A stretch of DNA of 64,000 nucleotides. It comes from CAYQEC01 sp964569015 (GTDB lineage Bacteria; Actinomycetota; Acidimicrobiia; Spongiisociales; UBA5794). The DNA lies in assembly GCA_964569015.1 (NCBI GenBank), contig CAZMSN010000005.1, forward strand, positions 16,193 to 80,192, in the 5' to 3' direction. Under the pieces are notes generated by a model that saw nothing but the letters and a program-made list of their open reading frames with translations, was not told where the DNA came from and ran no database searches. Each line of letters starts with the position of its first letter. Position 1 is the stretch's first letter. A program made the translations under genes and the position numbers. Below, one piece after another: positions 26,090 through 35,542 of the stretch.

Positions 26090-26869
26090 ATGCACCAGAT
26101 CCCCCGGCTCATCGGCATGGTCCACCTGGGCCCGCTGCCGGGAGCCCCCCGCTTCAAGGGCGATCTCGACACGGTGCTCGCGGCGGCGGTGCGCGACGCC
26201 GAGGTGCTCGCCTCGTCGGGCTTCGATGCGCTCCTCGTCGAGAACTACGGCGACCTTCCCTACTTCGCCGACGACGTCCCCAAGACCACGGTGGCCGCGA
26301 TGACCCTGGCTGTTACCACGATTCGCAGCGCCGTCGATGTCCCGGTCGGCGTCAACGTCCTGCGCAACGATGCGCTTGCGGCGCTGGCGGTGGCCACCGT
26401 GGCAGGGGCCTCCTTCATCAGGGTCAACGTGCTCTCGGGCATCATGATGACCGACCAGGGAACGATCGTGGGACGGGCTGCCGAGGTGCTTCGGCTGCGG
26501 CAATCCCTCGCCCCTGAGGTCCCCATCCTCGCCGACGTCTTCGTCAAGCACGCCACCCCGCCCGGCCGCGTGCCCTTGGACCGGGCCGCCGAGGAGGCCG
26601 CCGAACGGGCCCTCGCCGATGCGCTCGTCGTCTCCGGGCCGACCACCGGGCGACCTCCCACGATGGCGGTGCTGCGCAAGGTGAAGGACGCGGCCCCGGC
26701 AATCCCCGTCCTGGTGGGCTCGGGGGCCACCGCCGCTTCGGTTGCCCGCTTCCTCACGGTCGCCGACGGGGTGATCGCAGGAACCTCGCTCAAGCAGGGC
26801 GGCGTCACCACCAATCCGGTCGCAGCCAGCCGAGCCAAGATCTTCGTCGCCGCCGCGACGAAGACCTGA
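26090..26869 (+). CDS. BtpA/SgcQ family protein
   Basis: The 259 residues match the BtpA family (TIM-barrel-like): PRLIGMVHLGPLPGAPRF at the N terminus, VENYGDLPYF, VPVGVNVLRNDA, RVNVLSGIMMTDQGTI, and late GSGATAASV. BtpA was described as needed for photosystem I stability in cyanobacteria, but most homologues, including SgcQ, are in non-photosynthetic bacteria and look like sugar-phosphate or nucleoside enzymes. The start ATG is 5 bases after the upstream stop. The longer frame upstream is antisense-like and not used. Confidence 0.82.
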   Translation: MHQIPRLIGMVHLGPLPGAPRFKGDLDTVLAAAVRDAEVLASSGFDALLVENYGDLPYFADDVPKTTVAAMTLAVTTIRSAVDVPVGVNVLRNDALAALAVATVAGASFIRVNVLSGIMMTDQGTIVGRAAEVLRLRQSLAPEVPILADVFVKHATPPGRVPLDRAAEEAAERALADALVVSGPTTGRPPTMAVLRKVKDAAPAIPVLVGSGATAASVARFLTVADGVIAGTSLKQGGVTTNPVAASRAKIFVAAATKT

Positions 26870-26883
26870 GAACGGGGCATCAC

Positions 26884-27321
26884 ATGCAGGCCCATCGACT
26901 CACCGGCGGCACCGTCCACCTTCTCCGGCTGTCCCACGGCGCCGATCTCTACGACGAGATGAGCCGCTTCGTCATCGACAACGACATCCGGGCGGCGACG
27001 GTGACCTTCCTGGGTGCCGTGCAGCGAGCTTCTCTCCGCTACTACGACCAGGAAGCCGGGGAGTATCGCGATTTCGTCATCGACGAGCCTCTCGAGGTGG
27101 TCTCCGGAGTGGGCAACGTGTCGCTACTGAACGGCCGCCCGTTCCTCCACATTCACGCAGCCCTCGCCGATGCACGAGGCCACGCCCACGGGGGTCATGT
27201 CAACACCGGCACTGCCGTCTTCGCCCTGGAGGCGACCATTCAGGAGTTGGAGGGCGAACCACCGATCCGCCTCCCCGACGACTGCACCGGGCTCACGTTG
27301 TGGGGACGCAATCCCCAGTAG
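26884..27321 (+). CDS. PPC/DUF296 domain protein
   Basis: The 145 residues form a single PPC (DUF296) domain, as found alone in bacteria and fused to AT-hooks in plants. The conserved core HIHAALADARGHAHGGHV places histidines that bind a metal in solved members. The start is ATG 26884, 14 bases after the btpA-like gene, so it is probably the last gene of the operon starting at the MDMPI-like gene. The function of bacterial PPC proteins is unclear. Confidence 0.82.
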   Translation: MQAHRLTGGTVHLLRLSHGADLYDEMSRFVIDNDIRAATVTFLGAVQRASLRYYDQEAGEYRDFVIDEPLEVVSGVGNVSLLNGRPFLHIHAALADARGHAHGGHVNTGTAVFALEATIQELEGEPPIRLPDDCTGLTLWGRNPQ

Positions 27322-27332
27322 CGGCCCCGGGA

Positions 27333-27950
27333 TCACTTGTGGAGAACGTCGAAGCCTGCCTTGAGCAGGAGCCGGAGAAACGCCGGAGCGGGCTCCCGGA
27401 ACTGGATCGGCCGAAACGCTTCTTCATGTTCCTCGAAGAAGCGGAGCATCGTGGTGACGATGTGGGTGATCGAGACTGTGTTGAGGTTCGATCGGTCACT
27501 CCTCCCGAAGGCCACTAGCCGGGTGCGGATCGCGCCGCCGCCCCGGGCAGGACCGGAGTGCACCGCGTGCTGCTGGAGCTCGTCGATCACCTCGGTGAGA
27601 GGCGCGGCGTAGACCCACTCGAGTCGCCGCAACATGGAGTGCAGCACGCCGTGGTCCTTGATCGCCGGGTTGAGATCGGCCTGGCCCTGTTTCACCTCAC
27701 CGACGATGACGTCGATGCAGTCGGCTTCGAGCTCGAGCACGGGGTCGTCGATGAGGAGCAGCTCACCGTGACGCGCTTGATCCGGATCCCCGAGCAGCAC
27801 CTCACCGGGAAAACGAATCCCCATCACGTCGATGTCGGTGACCGTCTTGAAGGTGCCGTCGTCCTGGCGTCGCTGTACCTCGAACTCGCTCAGGGTCATG
27901 TATCCGGTGAGCCGGAGGTAGTTCTCGACGAGGTTGACGGCGATGTCCAT
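27333..27950 (-). CDS. Orphan PD-(D/E)XK nuclease-like protein
   Basis: The 205-residue protein has no family I can name. Residues about 15-95 show a restriction-endonuclease-like pattern: EVQRRQDDGTFKTVTDIDVM, then GEVKQGQ, i.e. an Asp on one strand and ExK on a later strand. The C-terminal half is helical (LEWVYAAPLTEVIDELQQHA, THIVTTMLRFFEEHEEAFRP). The start is ATG 27950, with GGAG five bases upstream. It converges with the PPC gene, 11 bases between stops. No methyltransferase or defence gene is adjacent. The nuclease call is inference from motif spacing. Confidence 0.5.
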   Translation of the reverse strand: MDIAVNLVENYLRLTGYMTLSEFEVQRRQDDGTFKTVTDIDVMGIRFPGEVLLGDPDQARHGELLLIDDPVLELEADCIDVIVGEVKQGQADLNPAIKDHGVLHSMLRRLEWVYAAPLTEVIDELQQHAVHSGPARGGGAIRTRLVAFGRSDRSNLNTVSITHIVTTMLRFFEEHEEAFRPIQFREPAPAFLRLLLKAGFDVLHK

Positions 27951-28128
27951 GGTCACTCCAGTCGCCTGCGGACCATCGAATCCATCCTCCCCCATCGGGG
28001 AGACGGGGTCCGATCATTCGCAATAGCTGCATCCGGCACTCGTAGGCCCGTCATTCGACCCTAGGCACGAACCCCGTCTGGTGCCAGCATGGTCGGTTGG
28101 AGACCCGTACGAATGCCGGAGATGTGCC

Positions 28129-29514
28129 ATGGACGATCCCGTCCGCCGCGATGCCCCCGAAGCCCAGGCCGAGCCCGAGGAGGACCTCAATCCATACCAC
28201 GTGAGCCGTCGCCAGTTCGAGGAGGCGATTCCGTTCATTGACGAGATCCGCACCTACGAGGGATTGGCCGATGTGATCTTCACCCCGGAGCGTTCGGTAT
28301 CGGTGAGCCTCCCGGTGACGATGGACGATGGCCACTTCGAGGTGTTTCGCGGCCACCGGGTGCTGCATGACCACTCACGCGGCCCCGGCAAGGGGGGCAT
28401 TCGCTACTACCCCGCCGTCGACCTCGACGAGGTCACCGCTCTCGCCACCTGGATGACCTGGAAGTGTGCGCTCGTCGGCGTGCCCTTCGGCGGGGCCAAG
28501 GGCGGGGTGGCCTGCGATCCACGCACCATGTCCCGCAGCGAGAAGAAGCGGATCACCCGCCGCTTCATCTCAGCCCTGGGTGACAACATCGGCCCGCACA
28601 CCGACATCCCGGCACCCGATGTCTACACCGACGCCTCGACCATGGCGTGGGTCTACGACACCTACGACATGATGCATCCCGGGCACAACAACCTGCCGGT
28701 CGTGACCGGCAAGCCGCTCGACCTCGGCGGGTCTCTCGGGAGGGAGAGAGCCACCGCCCAAGGAGCCGTCTACGTGACGGAGCGATTCCTGGACTTGATG
28801 TCCATCCCCGGCCTGATGGAGCTGAAAGGGAGCCGCGTGGCGATCCAGGGCTTCGGGAACGCAGGACGAAACGCGGCGGAGATCCTGGCCGCGGCCGGAG
28901 CCGTCATCGTGGCGGTGAGTGACTCACAGGGCGGGATCGCCGGCGACGACGGGCTCGACGTGCACGACGTCGGTCTCCACAAGGACGCCACCGGCAGCGT
29001 CACCGGCTTCCCGGATGCCAAGCCGCTCGACTCGGGCGAGGTGCTGGAGGTGCCCTGCGACATCCTCATTCCGGCCGCGCTCGAGAACCAAATCACGACC
29101 GCCAACGCCGAGCGCATCGACACCAAGCTCGTCGTGGAGGCAGCAAACGGACCGACGAGCCCTCTTGCCGACCAGATCCTGAGTGCCCGCGGGATCTCGG
29201 TCCTCCCCGACATCCTGGCGAACGCCGGCGGCGTCGTGGTGAGCTACTTCGAATGGGTACAGAACCTCGACAACGAGCAGTGGCCGGAGCACGTCGTCCA
29301 GGAGAAGCTCAAGGCAAAGATGTACCGGACGACCGACGAGGTCATCGCCAAACGCATCACGCTCATCGAGCAGCTTCCCCGCTACCAGGAGTTGTGGTCG
29401 GAGGCCCGTCCCGACGACGGAGTGCTGCCGACCCCGAGCCTGCGGACCGCGGCGTACGTCAACGCCATCAGCCGGGTCACCCAGGCGACGATCATGCGAG
29501 GCATCTGGCCTTGA
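28129..29514 (+). CDS. Glu/Leu/Phe/Val family dehydrogenase (glutamate dehydrogenase)
   Basis: The 461 residues catalyse reversible oxidative deamination, most likely glutamate to 2-oxoglutarate. The signatures are GPGKGGIRYYP, VPFGGAKGGVACDP with the catalytic Lys, the Rossmann GFGNAGRNAAE, and VEAANGPTSPLAD. The length fits NAD-dependent hexameric enzymes. ATG 28129 is preferred because GGAG lies seven bases upstream and the family N terminus begins shortly after; an ATG-free extension to 28081 is possible. A strong terminator follows. Confidence 0.93.
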   Translation: MDDPVRRDAPEAQAEPEEDLNPYHVSRRQFEEAIPFIDEIRTYEGLADVIFTPERSVSVSLPVTMDDGHFEVFRGHRVLHDHSRGPGKGGIRYYPAVDLDEVTALATWMTWKCALVGVPFGGAKGGVACDPRTMSRSEKKRITRRFISALGDNIGPHTDIPAPDVYTDASTMAWVYDTYDMMHPGHNNLPVVTGKPLDLGGSLGRERATAQGAVYVTERFLDLMSIPGLMELKGSRVAIQGFGNAGRNAAEILAAAGAVIVAVSDSQGGIAGDDGLDVHDVGLHKDATGSVTGFPDAKPLDSGEVLEVPCDILIPAALENQITTANAERIDTKLVVEAANGPTSPLADQILSARGISVLPDILANAGGVVVSYFEWVQNLDNEQWPEHVVQEKLKAKMYRTTDEVIAKRITLIEQLPRYQELWSEARPDDGVLPTPSLRTAAYVNAISRVTQATIMRGIWP

Positions 29515-29609
29515 GCCATCGGCCCGGCACCGGACCACCCGGCTCGCCGACCGGCGGCGCCGTGGCCCCGCCCGTCGTATCGCCTTGCCCGGCAGTCTGA
29601 TTGGCGGTT

Positions 29610-29633
29610 CTTACGCGCGCCATCGCGCGTAAG
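29610..29633 (+). terminator. Rho-independent terminator after glutamate dehydrogenase gene
   Basis: A perfect 10-bp inverted repeat (CTTACGCGCG / CGCGCGTAAG) closes a CCAT loop, and ATTTTG follows within four bases. It lies about 95 bases past the dehydrogenase stop. Confidence 0.8.
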
Positions 29634-29723
29634 ACGATTTTGTCATTCATCCCAAGATATGGCGCGGCTGTGGCATCCGGCCGGCATGTCCTCTCGGGCG
29701 CGAATCGTGTCACCCACCCGCAG

Positions 29724-29729
29724 TAGCCT
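29724..29729 (+). promoter_or_regulatory. -10 element for leaderless lhr
   Basis: TAGCCT ends six bases before the lhr ATG at 29736. Confidence 0.5.
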
Positions 29730-29735
29730 GCGCGC

Positions 29736-32700
29736 ATGGCGCTCAGTCGCTTCACCCCTGCCACGCGCGCCTGGTTCGAGGCGTCATTCGCCGCGCCCAC
29801 CACCGCCCAGACACTGGGGTGGGCCGCCATCGCCGACGGCGAGCACACCCTGATCCACGCCCCCACCGGCTCTGGCAAGACCCTCGCCGCCTTCCTGTGG
29901 GCCCTCGATCGCCTCTCCGCCGAGCCCACCCCGCCCGAACGCGAGCGCTGCCGTGTGCTCTACGTGTCCCCGATGAAGGCCCTCGCCTACGACGTCGAGC
30001 GCAACCTGCGGGCGCCGCTGACCGGCATCCAGCTCGCCGCCGACCGCCTGGGAACGGCGCCCCCCCGGCTCACCACCGCGATGCGCACCGGCGACACTCC
30101 GGCCAGAGAACGACAGGCAATGGTGCGCCACCCGCCCGACATCCTCATCACGACCCCCGAATCGCTCTACCTGATGCTCACCTCACGAGCCCGCGAGATA
30201 CTGCGGTCGGTGCGATGGGTCATCGTCGACGAGATCCATTCCGTTGCCGCCACCAAGCGGGGCACCCACCTCAGCCTGAGCCTGGAACGCCTCACCGAGA
30301 TCGCCGACAGCCCCCCGCAGCGCATCGGCCTCTCCGCCACCCAGCGGCCCCTCGAAGCGATCGGGCAGTTCCTCGCAGGCGGCGTCATCGACGAGGACGA
30401 GTGGAAGGCCCGACCCGTCACCATCGTCGATGCTCCCTGGCAGAAGCAACTCGAAATCCAGATCGTGGTCCCGGTCGAGAACATGCTGCGACCGGAGGAG
30501 ACCCCGCCTGCCGCCGGAGATCCGATCGAGCCCGAGGACGGCGCCCGCCGCTCGATCTGGCCTGCGGTGTATCCCCGTCTCCTCGACCTGATCCGAGAGC
30601 ACACTTCCACGCTCCTGTTCGTCAACAGCCGCGGCCTGGCCGAGCGGCTCGCCGCCGAGCTGAACCGGCTCGCCGGCGAGGAGCTGGTGCAGTCCCACCA
30701 CGGCTCGGTGTCCCGCGAGCGGCGGCTCGAGATCGAGGGACGGCTCAAGAGCGGCGAGTTGCGAGGCGTCGTCGCCACCTCCACCCTGGAGCTGGGAATC
30801 GACATGGCCGCCGTCGACCTCGTCGTCCTCGTGGAATCTCCCGCCTCGGTCGCCCGCGGCCTGCAGCGGGTGGGGCGAGCCGGGCATCAGGTGGGCGTGC
30901 CGAGCCGGGCTCGGGTGTTCCCCAAGCACCGCGGTGATCTGCTCGAGACCGCGGTCGTGGTCGATCGCATGTACCAGGGCGCCATCGAGGAGACGAAGAT
31001 CCCCGCCAACCCACTCGACGTGCTCGCCCAGCACGTCGTTGCCGCGACGGCCGTTGAGCCTCGCAAGGTCGACGACCTGTACTCGCTTGTGCGTCGCGCC
31101 TCCCCGTATCGCGATCTCACCCGCGGTGCCTTCGAAGGCGTGCTCGACATGCTCGCCGGCCGCTATCCGTCCGATGAGTTCGCCGAGCTGAGACCTCGCA
31201 TCGTGTGGGACCGCGTCGAAGACACCGTGACGCCGCGGGGCAACGCTCGGATGCTGGCGGTGACGAACCCGGGCACCATCCCGGACCGCGGCCTCTACAC
31301 CGTCATGCTCCCGGAAGGAGGACGGGTCGGTGAGCTGGATGAGGAGATGGTCTACGAGCGGCGACCCGGAGACGTCTTCGTGCTCGGGTCGACCTCGTGG
31401 AAGATCTCCGAGATCACCCACGATCGGGTCATCGTCAGCCCCGCCCCGGCGCAGGCCGCCACCTTCATGCCCTTCTGGCACGGGGACGGGCCGGGAAGGC
31501 CCTGCGAGCTGGGACGAGCAATCGGCGCCTTCGTGCATGAGATCGGAGGTTTGGATCGTGCCGAGGCCGCCGAGGCACTCCGGGAACGCTATCGCCTCGA
31601 TCCCTGGGCCGCGGCCAATCTCGCCGAGTTCCTCGAGGAGGAGCGCAGCATCACCGGGACGCTTCCCAGCGACCGCACCATCGTCGTAGAGCAGTTCCGC
31701 GACGAGATCGGGGACTGGCGCACCGTGCTGCTCTCGCCGTTCGGGGCCCGGGTCCATGCCCCGTGGGCGCTGGCCGCCCGACGCCGCTACCGCCGCAGCC
31801 ACGGCGTCGAGGTCGACGTCATCTGGAGCGACGACGGCATCGTCTTCCGCTTCCCGGATGTCGACGCGCCACCGTCGACCGCCGAGCTGGTGATCCCCCC
31901 CGATGAGATCGACGACCTGGTGCTCGAAGAGGTCGGCGACAGCGCCCTGTTCACCTCACACTTCCGCGAGGCGGCGGCGCGGGCGCTGCTCCTCCCCCGG
32001 CGCCGGCCCGGCACGCGGACGCCGCTGTGGCTCCAGCGGAGGCGGGCCGCCGGCCTGCTCGACATCGCCAAGCGCTTCAGCTCCTTCCCGATCGTGCTCG
32101 AGACCTACCGCGAGGTGCTCCAGGACCACTTCGACCTCCCCGCCCTGCGGGAGGTGCTCACCGGCATCGCCCGCCGTTCCATCCGGGTCGCCGAGGTCGA
32201 GCTGCACGGCCCCAGCCCGTTCGCCACCTCGCTCATGTTCGATTTCCTGGCATCGTTCATGTACGAGTACGACGCACCCGCCGCCGAGAAACGCGCCGCG
32301 GCGCTCACCCTCGATCGCAAGCTGCTCCAGGAGCTGCTCGGCGATCCCCAGTTCCGCGATCTGCTCGACCCCGATGTAATCGCTCAGGTGGAGCTGGAGC
32401 TGCAACGCCTCGCCGAGGATCGCAAGATCTCAGGGCCGGACGCTCTCCACGATGCGCTGCGCGACCTCGGGCCGCTGACCATTGAGGGTGTCGCCGCCCG
32501 AGCCACCGACCCCGCGGCCATCACCGCCTGGATCACCACTCTCACACAGTCGCGCCGGGTCGTACCAATCCGCGTCCACGGCACCGACGGGTTCGCCGCC
32601 GTCGAGGATGTCTCCCGACTGCGCGACGCACTCGGGATCTCACCCCCGCCGGGAGTGCCGCCTGCACTGCTCGAGACCGTGCCCGACCCTCTCGGCGATG

Positions 32701-34136
32701 TCGTCGGCCGGTACGCTCGCACCCACGGTCCATTCACGGCTTCGGCAGCCGCGACCGAGCTTGGACTCCCGCAAGCCGCCGTCGTCGAGATCCTGCACCG
32801 GCTCGAACTCGAATCAAGGGTCGCCGCGGGAGCCTACGTTCCCGGTTCGACGGGCACTGAATGGGTCGACCTGGAGGTGCTGCGTCGCCTCCGCCGCCGC
32901 TCGCTGGCCGTTCTCCGCCAGGAGGTCGAGGCCGTCCCGCCCGAGGCCCTCGGGGCCTTCCTGCCGGCGTGGCACGGGATCGGAGCGGGCGGCTCGAGTC
33001 CTGAACGCGCCCTCGACGTCGTACGCCGGATCCAGGGCGCGGTGGTGCCGGCCGCCATCATCGAGACCGACATTCTCCCGTCGCGGCTCGCTTACCGACC
33101 TCAGGAGCTCGATCGGCTCCTCGCTTCGGGTGACGTCGTCTGGGTCGGCCGGGGACCGTTGGGCACTCACGACGGAAAGATCACCTTCTACCTGCGCGAC
33201 CAGGTGCCGTTGCTGCACTGGGCCGGCGCCGAAAACGCACCGACCGGGGAACTCCACGAGCGATTGCGGGCCCATCTCGCCACACGAGGCGCCAGCTTCT
33301 TCAGGGAGCTCTACGTCGCTGCCGAGGGGGGCGATCCCCGAGCCGTGCTCGACGCCCTGTGGGATCTCGTGTGGGCGGGGGAGGTCACCAACGACACCCT
33401 GGCACCGCTGCGCTCTTTCCTCTCCGGGCCGGCACGCCGTGGCTCGAGCAGGCGGCACGTGCCGGGCGCGACCCCGCCGTCTGCCTCGGGCCGGTGGTAC
33501 CTCGTCGCGGATCTCCTCGCCGGCGTGCCCCCGACCCTCGAGGCCCGCGCTGCGGCTGTTGCTGAGCACCTCCTGGAACGGCACGGCATCGTCACCCGCG
33601 ACGCGGTGCTCGCCGAGGGAGTCCCCGGCGGCTTCTCCGGCCTCTACCCGGTCCTGGCGGCCTTGGAGGACGCCGGAAAGGCCCGCCGTGGATACTTCGT
33701 CGAGGGATGCGGCGGGGCACAGTTCGGCTTCCCGGGCGCCGTCGATCGCCTCCGCGAGCGTCCTACCCCCGGCGTGACGCTGCTCGCCGCCGCCGACCCG
33801 GCCAATCCGTACGGAGCTGCCATACCGTGGCCCGACCTCGCCGCCGGCCGCCCTGCCCGCCGATCCGGCGCTCACGTCGTGCTTCACGACGGACGCATGA
33901 TCGCCTTTGTCGAACGCGCCGCCCACCGGGTGCTCACAGCCGGCATCGAGCCGGAGGCGGTCGCCGCCGGCCTGGTCGAGCTCGCCGGCCGCCGGCGCCG
34001 GCGCACGACCATCGCCTCCGTCGACGGAGAACCGGTGACCTCTTCGCCGCTGGCAGCCGAGCTGCGAGGCGCCGGATTCCGGGTCGGGTATCGCGGCCTC
34101 ACCTTTCACCGGGCCCGATCGGGTCCGACCCGGTGA
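29736..34136 (+). CDS. lhr: Large helicase-related protein Lhr
   Basis: The 1466-residue superfamily 2 ATP-dependent 3'-5' helicase acts in DNA repair. Motif I is HAPTGSGKTLAAFL near residue 45, motif II is VDEIHSVA, motif III is LSATQRPLE, and motif VI is QRVGRAGHQ. A winged-helix and Lhr-specific beta-barrel follow (core about 1-880). The remaining roughly 590 residues are the C-terminal domain typical of bacterial long Lhr; it includes a second wHTH-rich part. The total length is close to the mycobacterial enzyme. It is monocistronic as far as can be seen. Confidence 0.95.
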   Translation: MALSRFTPATRAWFEASFAAPTTAQTLGWAAIADGEHTLIHAPTGSGKTLAAFLWALDRLSAEPTPPERERCRVLYVSPMKALAYDVERNLRAPLTGIQLAADRLGTAPPRLTTAMRTGDTPARERQAMVRHPPDILITTPESLYLMLTSRAREILRSVRWVIVDEIHSVAATKRGTHLSLSLERLTEIADSPPQRIGLSATQRPLEAIGQFLAGGVIDEDEWKARPVTIVDAPWQKQLEIQIVVPVENMLRPEETPPAAGDPIEPEDGARRSIWPAVYPRLLDLIREHTSTLLFVNSRGLAERLAAELNRLAGEELVQSHHGSVSRERRLEIEGRLKSGELRGVVATSTLELGIDMAAVDLVVLVESPASVARGLQRVGRAGHQVGVPSRARVFPKHRGDLLETAVVVDRMYQGAIEETKIPANPLDVLAQHVVAATAVEPRKVDDLYSLVRRASPYRDLTRGAFEGVLDMLAGRYPSDEFAELRPRIVWDRVEDTVTPRGNARMLAVTNPGTIPDRGLYTVMLPEGGRVGELDEEMVYERRPGDVFVLGSTSWKISEITHDRVIVSPAPAQAATFMPFWHGDGPGRPCELGRAIGAFVHEIGGLDRAEAAEALRERYRLDPWAAANLAEFLEEERSITGTLPSDRTIVVEQFRDEIGDWRTVLLSPFGARVHAPWALAARRRYRRSHGVEVDVIWSDDGIVFRFPDVDAPPSTAELVIPPDEIDDLVLEEVGDSALFTSHFREAAARALLLPRRRPGTRTPLWLQRRRAAGLLDIAKRFSSFPIVLETYREVLQDHFDLPALREVLTGIARRSIRVAEVELHGPSPFATSLMFDFLASFMYEYDAPAAEKRAAALTLDRKLLQELLGDPQFRDLLDPDVIAQVELELQRLAEDRKISGPDALHDALRDLGPLTIEGVAARATDPAAITAWITTLTQSRRVVPIRVHGTDGFAAVEDVSRLRDALGISPPPGVPPALLETVPDPLGDVVGRYARTHGPFTASAAATELGLPQAAVVEILHRLELESRVAAGAYVPGSTGTEWVDLEVLRRLRRRSLAVLRQEVEAVPPEALGAFLPAWHGIGAGGSSPERALDVVRRIQGAVVPAAIIETDILPSRLAYRPQELDRLLASGDVVWVGRGPLGTHDGKITFYLRDQVPLLHWAGAENAPTGELHERLRAHLATRGASFFRELYVAAEGGDPRAVLDALWDLVWAGEVTNDTLAPLRSFLSGPARRGSSRRHVPGATPPSASGRWYLVADLLAGVPPTLEARAAAVAEHLLERHGIVTRDAVLAEGVPGGFSGLYPVLAALEDAGKARRGYFVEGCGGAQFGFPGAVDRLRERPTPGVTLLAAADPANPYGAAIPWPDLAAGRPARRSGAHVVLHDGRMIAFVERAAHRVLTAGIEPEAVAAGLVELAGRRRRRTTIASVDGEPVTSSPLAAELRGAGFRVGYRGLTFHRARSGPTR

Positions 34137-34152
34137 TGCCCTCGCGCCGTGG

Positions 34153-34158
34153 TACGTT
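34153..34158 (+). promoter_or_regulatory. -10 element upstream of leader ORF and DUF4032 gene
   Basis: TACGTT lies seven bases before a short ATG-started ORF (34166) and 35 bases before the DUF4032 ATG, so it probably serves both. Confidence 0.45.
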
Positions 34159-34165
34159 GACCCGC

Positions 34166-34189
34166 ATGCGACGCGGCTTGCGGGGGTGA
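34166..34189 (+). CDS. Possible 7-residue leader peptide
   Basis: ATG at the expected transcription start encodes MRRGLRG and stops four bases before the DUF4032 start codon. It would be translated leaderless, with its stop overlapping the GGGGG ribosome-binding site of the main gene. It might tune translation of that gene, but it may be chance. Confidence 0.25.
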   Translation: MRRGLRG

Positions 34190-34193
34190 CCCG

Positions 34194-35414
34194 ATGAGTG
34201 TTCCCTATCTCTCGATCCGGCCGGGACACCCTGATTTCCTCGATCTCGAATGGGGACGACCCGTCTCGGAGTGGAACGACCCGCGCGTCATCGACCTCCC
34301 CACCGGCGTCCATCGCCATCCCATCTGTTTCGTCGCCTATGGAGAGCGGATCTACGCCATCAAAGAACTCCCCAGGCACCTGGCTCACCACGAGTACGAG
34401 ACGCTGCGAACCCTCCAGAACCGGCTACGACCGATCGTGACACCGGTCGGCGTCGCCGAGCGGCGCTGGATTCCCCCCGACGAGGAGTCATCGACGGCGG
34501 TCATCACCGAGTACGTGCGGTTCGCTTTCACCTACCGGGAGTTGCTCACCGGCTGGGGCTTCGGCGCCCGCCGCGAGCAGATGCTGGACGCCTTCGCCGG
34601 CCTGCTCGTCGAGCTCCACCTCGCAGGGTGCTACTGGGGAGACTGCTCGCTCTCCAACGTGCTGTACCGCTACGACGCCGATTCGATAGAGGCCATCATG
34701 ATCGACGGCGAGACCGCCGAGCTGCACGACGACCTGTCGAATGGGCAGCGGCTCTCCGACCTCGAGATCATGGAGATCAACGTCGCCGGCGGGATGGCGG
34801 ACATCGCCGCCTCCCAGGGCATCGACATCGACGCCGCCGACCTGGCTCTCGGCGCCGACATCAGCGCGCGCTACGCCCGATTGTGGAACCAGCTCACCCG
34901 GGACGTGATCCTCCGACCACACGAGCGCTACCGCATCAAGGAGCGTATTGAGCGGCTCAACGCCCTCGGGTTCGAGGTCGATGACGTCGAGCTCGTTCCC
35001 GACGGTGAGGGCGGCGACCGGCTCGAGATGCGCGTCAAGGTGGGCGGGCGCAACTACCACTCCGCCCGCCTCCGTGAGCTGACCCGCATCCGCGCCTCGG
35101 AGAACCAGGCCCGCCAGATCCTCTCCGACCTCTACTACTACGAGGCGGGACGAGACAACATCAGCCCAGTGGGAAAAGACGTCTTGGCTATCCAGTGGCG
35201 CGTCCGCGTCTTCGAGCCGCTGCTGGCGCGCATCATCGGCGACATCGAGCCCGGGCAAGACGCAGTCCAGGCCTACTGCGACTTCCTCCACCACCGCTAT
35301 GTGCTCGCCACCGAGCAGGGCCGCGATGTCTCCAACGACGAGGCCTACGCCCGCTGGATCGAAGCCGGCAAACCCGGCTATCCCCTCGCCGAAGACTCCC
35401 CCGCCGACCAGTGA
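34194..35414 (+). CDS. DUF4032 / lipopolysaccharide-kinase-fold protein
   Basis: The 406 residues have an N-terminal kinase-like (Kdo/WaaP-type) region: IYAIKELPRHLAHHEYE with a candidate ATP-binding Lys-Glu, and a catalytic-loop-like LHLAGCYWGDCSLSNVLYRYD followed by IMIDGETAEL. The C-terminal half is DUF4032. The pair is characteristic of actinobacterial proteins of unknown function; substrate phosphorylation is inferred from fold only. ATG 34194 has GGGGG seven bases upstream. No envelope-polysaccharide genes are adjacent. Confidence 0.75.
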   Translation: MSVPYLSIRPGHPDFLDLEWGRPVSEWNDPRVIDLPTGVHRHPICFVAYGERIYAIKELPRHLAHHEYETLRTLQNRLRPIVTPVGVAERRWIPPDEESSTAVITEYVRFAFTYRELLTGWGFGARREQMLDAFAGLLVELHLAGCYWGDCSLSNVLYRYDADSIEAIMIDGETAELHDDLSNGQRLSDLEIMEINVAGGMADIAASQGIDIDAADLALGADISARYARLWNQLTRDVILRPHERYRIKERIERLNALGFEVDDVELVPDGEGGDRLEMRVKVGGRNYHSARLRELTRIRASENQARQILSDLYYYEAGRDNISPVGKDVLAIQWRVRVFEPLLARIIGDIEPGQDAVQAYCDFLHHRYVLATEQGRDVSNDEAYARWIEAGKPGYPLAEDSPADQ

Positions 35415-35530
35415 GCGACCTCAGCGTCCCAGGACACCTCCGGCGAACGACCATCGCCGAGCGGCGCTCGCTGCCTCGGATTTCGCGCTCTGCCCACCGA
35501 TCGACTGGCGGAACGGCACGGGTCCGATCC

Positions 35531-35536
35531 TAGGAT
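35531..35536 (+). promoter_or_regulatory. -10 element for leaderless universal stress protein gene
   Basis: TAGGAT ends six bases before the GTG at 35543 and supports this start. Confidence 0.55.
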
Positions 35537-35542
35537 TCACCG

